Assembly: GCA_023846275.1 (NCBI GenBank)
Contig: CM043878.1
Location: forward strand, 12,159,501 to 12,223,500
DNA from: Vanilla planifolia
Lineage: Eukaryota > Streptophyta > Magnoliopsida > Asparagales > Orchidaceae
Direction: 5' to 3'
DNA length: 64,000 nt
Position 1 is the first letter of the stretch; the number at the start of each line of letters is the position of its first letter. The position numbers and the translations under genes are program-made. Below the pieces are notes generated by a model, which did not search any database, was not told where the DNA came from, and saw only the letters and a list, made by a program, of their open reading frames with translations. Below, piece after piece: positions 35,430 to 45,764 of the stretch.

Positions 35430-37415
35430 AGGATCGGCAGGGGCGGAAAGATTGGCGTGTAAGGAAAAAGTGTGGAAGGAAACAAAGGAATCTTCGGCTT
35501 TCCCGAATGTTCGCAAGCGGCAAACGATGAACTGAATGAAGACGACTTACGGCGGCAGGAAGATTGAGGCATAGAAACGACAGAGGTGAAGATCCTCCAA
35601 GTGGATGATCGTGAAAGAAGAGGCAAACAGGAAAGAGGATACAACGGAATCGATCGCCTTGTATGCTACCCATCGATCAGATCCAGGTATTGTAATCCTT
35701 GCTCTTGATCTGTGTGTGTTGTAGGATTCTTCGCCAGCAGTAACACTGTATCGGGTAGGGATAGATGCATTCACCCTGCTCTTTCGACGGATGGGAAGGG
35801 TTAAGGCTCTGCTATTTCGACCGCAGGAGGTCCATTGTTTTTATTTTGAGGAGGTTTATATGGAGTTGGTTTTGGGTTCAAAAAAAAGACAGGTGCACAA
35901 GTTATATTGCTAATTCGTCTTCTCCCAAAGAAAGGTTGTCATGGTCTTTAGATCCCTCTTGATGGCCGTTGAGTGTAGATGTGAGTTTTGGTATGGAAGT
36001 TCCAGGTTCTTGTGTCATGGCTGGAGGATTATGTATGGAAGTTCTGGTTCTTAATAAAAAAAATTGCTACCCGTGCATCATTGGCGAGTCCATTTTTGGT
36101 CGTTTGGTTTAACCTTGCCTTTAGGTTAGTTGTGTTTTGTCTAGGAATGATGGATGAAGACCTCTTGTGGTTTTACTTGGATTTCTGTGACACTGGTTCG
36201 TCCGGCATGGCACTTTGTTCCATTAACCAGTTGAGCATGATGGGGTTCTTCTTTGGCGTTGAGCATGACGGGATTTCACTTGAGATAATGTAACATATGT
36301 TCAATGGTTGGCTGGCTTCAGCAAGACTATTCACAGTCCGCATTCTTCTGCCAGGGTTTTATGGATGCTTTATTCTCCTTTTCCTTCTACACGCTGATCC
36401 CAGGTTCTTCTGGCTTGGGCAGAACTACTGTTTGGTTAAGTGATATATGTCCTTTTGCTAAACAGTTTCAAAGCGGCAAGAGTAATCTTCATTATGGAAT
36501 TTGTTTGGATACTGCATTTTTAGAGCACTGTTTTCCCTTCGGATGGCTACAGTTTATATCTTCAAACAAGTGGTTTTTCAGTGACGTGGACGTTCTTGAC
36601 ATTGCTGTTTGTTCTGCCATGGCTGCTTGTCTTTTTAGGTCATTTTAATGGTTGAGTTGAGTTAAAGATGGTCTTTGCTTAGGCATGGCTGATGTCTGGA
36701 TTGATGAGAAGTTGTGTTAAGGTGGAGATTTAGTGGAAAAGACTTTCCTTCTTTATCTGAAATGTGCTTTCTTGGCTGGTTGTTGATTAAACTGTCCTAT
36801 TGTTAATTCTTTGAGATTTTGAGGCTATCATTCTTTTAGCTGTGGTGCAAATGCTGAATTGTGGTTCTTGAATAATTACTTGTCAATCTGAGTGTATGAG
36901 ATACATGAGTGTCACCAGGGCTGTTACGCATGATGCATCATGAAGGTAATAGCCTTGATGGGGTCATGAAGGTTTCTGTTGTTAGCTGCTGGGATGTTTG
37001 GTTTATCTGTTAGATTATTGGATAATTCTCTATGTCTGAGCACTTTTAAAATTCATACACCAACAGAAATTGTTCAATGCTTATGAATATATTTTGTTTG
37101 CTTTGCAGATGCTACATTATTTCTTGGGTTTTGTGGGGCATTTTTGTAATCCACCTTTATTGTGAAAGGAACATGATGAGATATTCGAATTAGTGGCGAG
37201 TTTAACATTTGCTTCAGGTTAAATCATTGAAATGTTGAATGTGAAGTCATAGTATTAAATTGCATTTTTTTTTTGTCACTGCAGATTCATTCCTGTAATT
37301 GCAGGAACAGTGTTGAGCCCTCTCTTAAGGTTACTGACAACTGAGAAGGGTTGAACTTCTGCAAAATTTGTTGTTGAATTTCATAGTTAAACAACTTTGT
37401 GGCTTGTCAAGAAGG
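35430..37415 (+). other. Probable 5' leader exon and leader intron of the SR-like gene
   Basis: A GC-moderate stretch ends at a good donor, CAG/GTATTG at 35687/35688. T-rich sequence then runs to two closely spaced acceptors, TGCAG at 37284 and 37304. That gives a leader intron of about 1.6 kb and a second noncoding segment to the ATG at 37416. TTGATCTG just after the donor (35704) is near the intron-enhancement motif TTNGATYTG. Small plus-strand ORFs at 35765, 35988 and 36304 would be intronic. The transcript start was not located. Confidence 0.45.
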
Positions 37416-40400
37416 ATGTCGTGGTCTGTTGGGCCAGAATTTTCCAGATCAATTGATTCTGAATTAAAATGGAAGACGTCGTCAAATTGTAAACCCAGGG
37501 CCTTGAGAAGAGCAAGGACTTTCAAGCAGGAAAGTTTAAAGAAGTCTACTATGAAGAATATGAAAGAGATTGAGGATATCTTTGATAGGGACACGAAGAG
37601 TAAAGGCGACATAATGGTTTCCAAATCTGAGAAGGTTTATACCCTTAGTTTTATTTACATATGGTGGATTGGTGGAGCCTTTTCACAAGATTAACAATAT
37701 GTTTTCTCGTGGCAGCTTGGAGTAAGTATTCTTGGACGACGTTTTGGCGATAGCCCAGAAAGTTTTCCAATAAAGAAGAGATTTTCCTTTCTTTTGTCGC
37801 AACTTCCTTCGTGCCTATCTTCTTCTTCTAGCATTTCTGATCACTATCATGGAAACCATACAGTGATATTTCATAATGACAGTGACTCAGTTCAACAAGA
37901 TAAACCTGGAGGAAGCCCTTCTATTGAACTTGATCGTGATCAAGGGAGAAATATTCCAACCGAGAAAAGGAGCTTAGATTATACTCACACACTACAGGTG
38001 GATGTTCCTGAAGATTTTTCTGGTATTTCTATATTGGCTGCTGCTGCTAGCATAGAGAGAGAACTCATGGATGCTGCAGGTCAACCACTTCTGGGACACC
38101 CTTCTATTGAAACTCAACTATTGTCAAAAATTTCTGAAACAGATTCAGTTGAGGAGAATCGGCCATCATGTGATCCTGTTTTTAGAAACAAGAAACGTAA
38201 AACTCAACTGGTACCATATTCTTCAGCTGAGGTGCTGGTAAGGGATTCAGGGGATGGGAAGTCTGATGAGTGTGAGAGAGGGAATTCTTTCGTGTCTGTT
38301 GATAGCTCTTCAGGCAAAATAAAAATGCCATCCTCTTGTGATGGTAGGCTTCATTGGGATCTTAACACTGATATGGATGCATGGGAAAACTTGCCAGGAA
38401 AAAAAATAGATTCTGAGCTAAATGATACTTTTTTCCTTAATAAGGGTGGGAATCTTAATGGGGAATATGAGAATCAGGAATCTGGTTTTGTAACTGATGA
38501 AGTTGGGCGGCTATCCACTGTTAATCACAGTCAATGTTGTTTAGGTAAGTATGAGGGGGAAAAATTCTATGAAAAGTTTGAGGATACAAATCATAGAGGT
38601 GCTGATAAGAAGAATTGTCTAGTTACTGCAGATGATTTCCTTGTTGAAAGTATTGCAGAGTCAGTCAGTGATACGAAGATGGTTGATGCCTCAAAGGAAG
38701 ACAAGCATAAAGCAGATTCTGTTAGCGTTAATATGGAAGTTTGCACTGATAATAATGTTCCTCGTCCAGTTATTTCTGGACATGCTGCTGTTGTGAGCAC
38801 TATAAATGGCAATGAACCAATTGCTGAGGGCGAAAAAGTAACAGGAAAATTTTGTACGGAAAGCACAATTATTACAACTGATGATACTCAGCAATCAGTT
38901 GCTTGCCAGCTTGATAAGGACCCTTGTGGGATGAAGGTTCTTGGAGTTCATGAAAATACTATTGGGTTGCCCAAAATCAAAAACAGCTCGAGGAGCATGT
39001 TGCATGAAGGCTGTCTGCCTGATGGGACTGTATGCAGCATTGAAGTGAATGCTCTTACTTGTCAATCCACAATAGTTGCTAAGACCGAGGGGAACTCCCT
39101 TGGAAACACTTATGTAGAACAACTTCCCCATAGCATTCCATGTGTCACCAACCACGACAAAAATTCCATGGACGACAGCAACACATGCTGTTTGTCGAGT
39201 GATAGTAGTTTAGGTTCTGAAAAAGCTACTTCTCCGATTATGTTTTGTTCTAAGTACAGTACTTTGGACTCAGAAGGAATTATGCAGGGTACAAATGGTA
39301 TTCCTCCAGTTGATGATACCTTGAGCTCTCTTGATTTATGCAGAACCTCCACAGATTGTCATCTTAAGTCCCCAGGTAAGGATGATAATTATTTGAAGTG
39401 CTCAGGACAGATTTCTTTTGAAGAGGAGTTTGGTTCTGGATGTCATCCAGATGCTACTCCAATTGATGCTGATCACAACACTGGAATGGAAATGGTTGAG
39501 TTTCTTGGAGATGATGATTCTCAGTATGAAGATGGAGAATTGAGAGAATCTATTCTTAATATATGGGGAGAAGATGGTGCGGAGGAAGTAGAGGCTGATC
39601 ATGTGGATTATGAATCTGATGGTAGACAAACAGATTTTAATGTTGATGGGTGTGCTTTTAAATCTCAAACTGATTTTGCTTTTGGAGTTGAGGAGAGCAA
39701 ACAAGAAGGGATGTTGGCTTCTTCCCATAGTGATGAAAATAGATTGCTTGTTGCAGGAGATGATTCACAATCCAAACATTTCCAAACATACTATTCAAAG
39801 CAAGATGCTTCAAATGCCAGTTGCTGGAAGGAGGATTTCACAATTGACATACTAAAACTTTCGAAGGATACTGTTAACATTGGTGATGGTATTGAAATGG
39901 ATACCAGAGGTCAAAAAAGATTGCTAGCACCTGATGGAGCTGATGATGCAGGTGAATCTCCTGGCAAATCGAGCCAACAGGCATGTCATAGACTTAAATC
40001 TTCAGGATGGGATAAAATGCCTCACGCTGATGCTGAGGTAAATTCACCGCAGAATTTTGATTGTGGTTCTTTTGCTCAATCTGTTGGCATTGAAACTGCC
40101 AAGGGAACTTCTGTGTTCTCCTCAATGAGGAGGAATGCATCTTCAGGTGTACAAATATCAAAATTTTTTGAAGCATCTTGTCAAAAGGAAGTATCTCAGA
40201 CTAGGGCAAGCAGGTAATCTTCTTTTGAAGTCATTATCTTTTTATTTTCCTTAGTTCTGTAGATTTGTAATTTGTTAGTTAATGCATTTTTTTCTTCATA
40301 GGAACATTGATACAAGGAGATCAATTGGACGGAGCTGGCTGCCTTTCCATGCACAAGGTAAAAGAAGAGATGATTCTTGGGTTGGTTCTCATGATGATCA

Positions 40401-41577
40401 TGGTTATAGTCTGTATGATAAGTCTGGTTGTCGTTCAGCTGCCAGTTTTGCACCCTTCTGTTCAAGGAATGCAGCTGCAGCTGCCATTGCTAAGGTAGAA
40501 AGCACTGGGTTTGTTGTTGCACCTGATGGCACAGTAGTTAAAGCCGGTGGTTTGGGTTCTAGCACCACTTTGTGCAGTCATTCATCAAAGTCTACAGCTC
40601 ATTCACATTCTGTAAGGGGTTCATCACCTATGGAATTCAGCGGATCATTTGGCATGTCTTCTACACTCTGTAACTCAAGAGAACCAAATTCTGATAGAGG
40701 AGCTAATGTTGGTCGGGGTAGGGGTCAAAGATGTTGTTATGAAACAGCCATTCCAGTTCACAGGTATAGATATCATAGTCCTATGGCTAATGGCAGAATT
40801 CGCTCAGAATCACTGCAACATCCTTTATCTAGGAGGGAGCGGAGCTTTTCTCCACATAGAAGATCCATCCATTTGTCGCGGGAGCCTGTAAGATCCCCAT
40901 CAAGGTATAGAACAAGGTCCCCCCATGCTTGGGCTTCTCCAATTGGAAGCAATGATGGCTGGATAGATGGTGTTCCTAATACAAGGCGTCAAAGCAGGTC
41001 TCCTCCCAATTTTAAGTCCCAAAGAAAATTACTCAGACAGAGCTCGGATCATTGCCGAACTGTATCTGGTGAAGAGTTGGCTGGGTATGCTCCTTTGTGC
41101 AGCAGTAAGTCTTCGCAAGTACTTGATTCTGGATCGATCGATCGAAAGAATTTGGAGGATCGCCATCAACATAGACGGCCATCTGGGAGAAGCTCAGTGA
41201 ACAGATGGTTGTCACGGAGCCCTAGGCTTGATCATGTTGATTCCCGTGGTAGAATGAAGTTGGATGATTACTATCGACCATTGCATTCTGAAAGGTTTCA
41301 GTTGTATGCTGGCTGTGACAATGGATCTAAGTATGAGGGTTGTGATGGTGGCAGGAGGGGGAGAAGTAACAGATATGACGTGCTACCTCCCGAAGGGCAT
41401 TTTAAAAATAATGGAAATGTGAATCGCCTTCATTACGATGATGATAGCTTTAAGGTTCAAGAAGCTAAAACAATGTCGTTAAGGTTTCAGCATAGTGGTT
41501 TTAACGTTGAAAAGGGAGTCTTTAATAGAAGATTTAGAGAAGAAATGCGCCATTTTGGACATCGTAGGCATGGATAA
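37416..41577 (+). CDS. Uncharacterised plant protein with SR-like C-terminal region
   Basis: Three exons (37416-37634, 37716-40213, 40302-41577) join in frame to 1330 residues; introns are 81 and 88 bp, GT-AG. The start follows an in-frame stop at 37335. I do not recognise a catalytic domain. Visible features: basic N-terminus; LGVSILGRRFGDSPESFPIK (74-93); a long acidic, Ser-rich disordered middle with NKKRK; the motif DDDSQYEDGELRES at 672-685; VESTGFVVAPDGTVVKAGG at 971-989; and an Arg/Ser-rich stretch at about 1073-1145 (SRRERSFSPHRRS, RSPSRYRTRSP) like splicing-related SR proteins. The end is basic (RRFREEMRHFGHRRHG). I recall the YEDGELRE and GFVVAPDGTVVKA patterns from unnamed plant proteins. 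A nuclear, RNA-related role is inference from composition only. Confidence 0.9.
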
Positions 41578-42662
41578 CGAAGCAAACACTGGATCCAATG
41601 ATTATTTTTTGTTCCTGATGGGTGGAATCTAATGGTTATTCCATTGGGAATTACTTGTAAAGTTTTCTTCATCATTATTAGAACTTTATTTTTTTCAATT
41701 GCTGTATTCTACTAGATAGATAAAATTTTGTACAAGTAGTCAATGAATTTGGTGATTTAAATTTTTCCATTGGTGATTTAAATTTCTTCCTGTGAACACG
41801 ATATTATGTCAACATGTGCATGATATAACTGTAGCTTTGCTATTGTCTTCAAATTGCAATTGGCTGTTAAATATTGTTTTACTTTTTCCTATTTTCTTAT
41901 TTTTCCATTGGTCAGTACTTATTAAAAATGTTTTTGGTTTTCTTTTTCCCAAATTTTTTATTACTGGAAAGTAGTGGTTAAGAGCACATACATATGATTA
42001 AGTGGTGAAGAGGATGGTATCTGTTCGACAAAGAAAAAGGAAAAAGTACAAATAATGAAATGGCATTTAAACGTTTATGCTTATTGATCATAAATTGAGC
42101 TGGCAGAAAATATATGAAAATGTTTTTTATATTGTTTCCTAATTAGATGCAATATGCAGATATATCATTTGACTTTTCTTTGTAGAATGACAATGTCAAT
42201 TTGAAGTCTTCCGTCTCTTCCATTCTAAAATGTTTTTAACGTGTTGCAATCATTTTTCAGTCCCAACTGTAATCCCTATTCCATGTCTTAATTCCTCTTC
42301 AAGCTTGCTCCTGGAAGGTATTATCATATTTTCTTCCCAGCTTTCCGATGCTTCCACGGACATTAATGTACATTTCTATTGAGCTTTAGAAAGATCAATG
42401 AGTAAACAACTATGCTTTCCATCAGTTTTTGAAAGGGATTTTGGATGCAGATCGTTAATATTGTTTTTATTTATTATCAATGATGAAATAAATTTGCTTC
42501 AAGCTCGAATTGGCTTATTACGCATTCATCAACGAACAGATCGACGTGAGGCAGCAAAATCACATCTAAATTTCAATGAATTTAAATTTTTAGAAAGAGT
42601 ATAATCGATGATATTTTTATCTAAGAACCTGCATCGTTTCCTCCCTCGATTTCCTTACAGAG
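41578..42662. other. Convergent spacer between SR-like and RING-H2 genes
   Basis: AT-rich 3' regions of two convergent genes. A short direct repeat GGTGATTTAAATTT lies at about 41751-41785. No other gene is seen; short ORFs here have no codon or family support. Confidence 0.6.
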
Positions 42663-43247
42663 CTAAGATGAGATCGACACAAGTATAGACGGCGTCCTAG
42701 GCGAAGAGAAGTCGGTATCATCGAGGTCGACATCGTCGTCTCCATCAGAAGGGTCCGCGTATGCTGCCCGCAACCGTCGGTCGAAGGCTTCCCGCATCTC
42801 TTTTGGGACGAGCGGCATGCGACAGAGGGGACAATTTCGCTGATCGTACTCTATCCACCGTTCGAGGCAGCAACGATGGAAGACATGGCGGCAGTTACTG
42901 AGCCGGCGGACCTCCTCGCGTTGCTCGAAATCGTAGAGACAGACAGAACAGGTGTGGGGCAATAGACGCAGCTCGTTTTCCCACTCTCCGATCAGCAGAT
43001 CAGCGAAGTGAACGGTGGGCAGCATCTCCTTGATCAGCGTGGCGGAGACGGAGACTAACCTACGAGGTCGGTGAAGGTCGCCGTCCGTGGCGAGATAGGC
43101 AGAGGAACTGTCTGGGTCGAGCAGCTCACTGAAGCGGAGGGCGTCAAAGATGCGAGAAACGATTCGAAGCAAGATGACGAGGAAGAGGATGAACTGTAGA
43201 AAGACCTTGACGGGACTAACTGTGAGTACCCCAGGAAAAAAACCCAT
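42663..43247 (-). CDS. RING-H2 E3 ubiquitin ligase, membrane-anchored
   Basis: A single exon encodes 194 residues (ATG at 43247, TAG at 42665-42663). One hydrophobic helix lies at about 15-30 (VFLQFILFLVILLRIV). A C3H2C3 RING follows with all eight ligands: C100, C103, C119, H121, H124, C127, C139, C142 (CSVCLYDF, CRHVFHRCCLERW, NCPLCRMP). The spacing and the Trp after the third pair fit an E2-binding RING-H2. The C-terminus is acidic (DGDDDVDLDD). Size and layout are like the small plant RING-H2 proteins of the BRH1/XERICO/RHA group, which ubiquitinate targets in hormone and stress responses; the exact subgroup and target are not clear. The gene is GC-rich, intronless, and has a TATA box 54 bp before the ATG. 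Confidence 0.92.
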   Translation of the reverse strand: MGFFPGVLTVSPVKVFLQFILFLVILLRIVSRIFDALRFSELLDPDSSSAYLATDGDLHRPRRLVSVSATLIKEMLPTVHFADLLIGEWENELRLLPHTCSVCLYDFEQREEVRRLSNCRHVFHRCCLERWIEYDQRNCPLCRMPLVPKEMREAFDRRLRAAYADPSDGDDDVDLDDTDFSSPRTPSILVSISS

Positions 43248-43300
43248 GAACGGTAAATCTCTCTCTCACTCTGTCAAGCTGGGCAGCGTAAGTTGCGGTT

Positions 43301-43309
43301 CTTTATATA
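43301..43309 (-). promoter_or_regulatory. TATA box of the RING-H2 gene
   Basis: The minus strand reads TATATAAAG 54 bp upstream of the ATG at 43247. That places transcription start about 20-25 bp before the ATG, so a very short leader. The match is good but no start-site data are available. Confidence 0.55.
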
Positions 43310-43384
43310 TTCACAACTGGGCCAGCGCGTGGCTAAATTTCTTACCCCTCTTCGGAAGAGAGCTGCCTAAGTAAATACCCGCGA

Positions 43385-43431
43385 TATATATATATATGTT
43401 AAGTTTATATATATATATATATATATATATT
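43385..43431. repeat. AT microsatellite
   Basis: Two AT runs are separated by GTTAAGTT. They lie about 140 bp upstream of the RING-H2 start. Confidence 0.85.
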
Positions 43432-45764
43432 GACAAACGATTTATTGATTAGGTGTAATACTACGAATCCGGATGTTAATTTTCAATGTAACAGCATAGA
43501 AAATTCATTTGAAATTTTTTACTATTTATTTTAATTTATCAAAATAATCTCAGAATTTTCAGGTCAGTCTTTTAAAGTAAAATTTGGTCCAATTTGGGTT
43601 CGGTCTTGACCAGCCAAAAATTTCACAGTTAAATTCCAAGCTCAATAAAAAGTTAAAAGAATGATCAATTCAAACGCAAATGCATCAAAGTCATCCATTA
43701 ATCAAATGGAAGAACATTGAATATTAAAGATTTGAAATCACAATGAATTAGTCGCACAAGAAAAATCACAAAGAATTAGTTAAACAAAAAAACAAAAAAA
43801 AATGTAGTGGATTCACAACAAGGATCACGGTATGCAAAGAAACAAAATGCCTATTTAGTTTTATGACAATTGGGCGAAATAAGATGATGACTCTAAACTA
43901 AAATAAACTTAAACAATTATTTATATTATTGTTAACATTAAACTAGCATAACTTTATAAATATGATAATAGTGAAATTTGGTTTTGCAATCAATAGAACT
44001 TTTGGATGAAAAATATTAAACATTTGATCAAACCAAGGTCAATAACTACAAAAATAATCTCTTGGCTTCCATCATCTAATTGAGGGATTAGACATCTAAT
44101 TTGTCTCATAATCTAGAACAAGCTCTTTGATGCAATTTTTAAACTAAATTGATTGTTCACCCGAATGATCTATCTTTATACTAACAACCTATATCATATG
44201 GTACTATTATAATATTTTGTATACATAATAATTTGATGTCTCACAACAATTGACTATCTTAGTTACTTAATTCCAACAAATAAAACTCATCACAACTAAT
44301 TCAATTCTCTCTCCTTCCAAAGCAAAGTCCAAAAAAGATAGAGGAATATCTTCAAATTCTAGTCATTATGACCCACAACAATTGATCATCTAAACATCTT
44401 TTCAAGGAACCCTTACGTGAAAGAAGTGAGAAATAGAATACAAAGGAATGTGAATCAAAGAATCCTAACAATATATCAACAAAAGCAAGAGAAGGAATAG
44501 GGTAAAGTTGGATTCTAAATTTAAAGATCTATTTATAACCTTACAAGTTGTCATTCATTAATTTTATGACTTATTGGATCTATATTAATGATGTACCTAT
44601 GAAAATAAGGGGTCGTATTATCTAAAAAAAAGACATTAACTTGAGTCACTTAAGACGTTAATACTTGTTTAATGTAATATTAACTTTATAAAAAAAATAA
44701 CATGTTATGATAACATATACAATATAGCAATATGAACTCAAATATCATCCATAAAAGAACAAGGCATGACACGTACAATAGAACTAATTGTATGCCCAAA
44801 ATATCTATACAAAGTCATTGGATGGGGTAAATTTCTTAAGTATCACTTGTTAAGACAAGAATGAAATATAAACCACTAAAAACTTTCTTTTGATTGATTT
44901 AATAACATGTCTTAGTTAAAAGAACACACACCCATAAAAACATTCCTTGATTCAACTTAATAACTTGTTTTAAATATAGAAATGTCAAGTATCAAGAAAC
45001 TTCAATGTTGAAATCTCAAGGAAATAATTCATCTATTCTCATATATGAAAGTTTACCTCATGAGGAGTCAAATGACATCTATATATCAAGTATTAATCTA
45101 CTCATATGCATAGATTTGTAATTATTACCTAGTGATTTTACTCATCAACTGTTTAATAATAAAGGTCACTTCTTGATGTAAAAGACATTGTGTTGACCTA
45201 ACAAAAGAAGGGATACAAGAGTAGTGACTCTCCTTACTCACACACATCATAGAAAAAGATAATGAAGCTTTAAGAGCACATCACCAAACTGAATTTTCCA
45301 TATTTAGAAGAGTTTTCATGATTTAATTTATGTTCTTCTCTTTTTTCTAATATTATCTTTTCACTTATGTATCTATTTCCTGTTTCATTTCTCATCCATA
45401 CTTTACATCAACAAGAAAGATATAAAACCCTGTCAATTTATTTACCATCATATCATGCCAACATCTTTGAGTTACTCTTATTCTCATGTTGCATCAATAA
45501 ATTGAAATCTCCATTATCTATTTCAGTATTACAACAAGACTTAATGCATAATGTAAATCTACTTTTCCATATTTCATACAAATTTGCGAGGGCATTTATG
45601 CAACAATGTAATCCAAGATTGCTATCAAGATAGCAAAGCCAAAACTAACAACCAAAGACTGTTATCTTGACATACAACTGAAAAGCAATTATATGATCAT
45701 CAAGGCCATCATAAGTACATATATTTTAGCAACAATGTTTACTCGATTAATACAGTTATGACCT
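43432..45764. other. AT-rich spacer, possibly repeat-derived
   Basis: There is no open frame with family resemblance on either strand. The local texture (long A-rich stretches with scattered TATTTATAACC-like promoter-like words around 44530) could be an old LTR element. No domain, terminal repeat or primer site is seen, so none is called. Confidence 0.45.

Larger units (their letters stand above)
34087..35430. promoter_or_regulatory. Shared divergent promoter spacer
   Basis: The spacer lies between the divergent DUF604 gene (minus) and the SR-like gene (plus). The first 370 bp are GC-rich, with a GGA-type triplet run at 34383-34410 (CCT repeats on the DUF604 sense strand), and are probably DUF604 leader and proximal promoter. 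Further right are the long AT repeat and a poly-T tract. No open frame here matches a known protein. Transcription starts are not determined. Confidence 0.45.

Noticed and set aside
35765..36648. Three consecutive plus-strand ORFs of 65, 101 and 114 residues
   Set aside because: They lie between a good donor (35687) and acceptors (37284 and 37304), are Trp/Phe/Leu-rich as T-rich introns translate, and match nothing.
43432..45764. Possible endogenous pararetrovirus or LTR element
   Set aside because: No RT, coat, movement or zinc-knuckle motif could be read on either strand; left as unassigned spacer.
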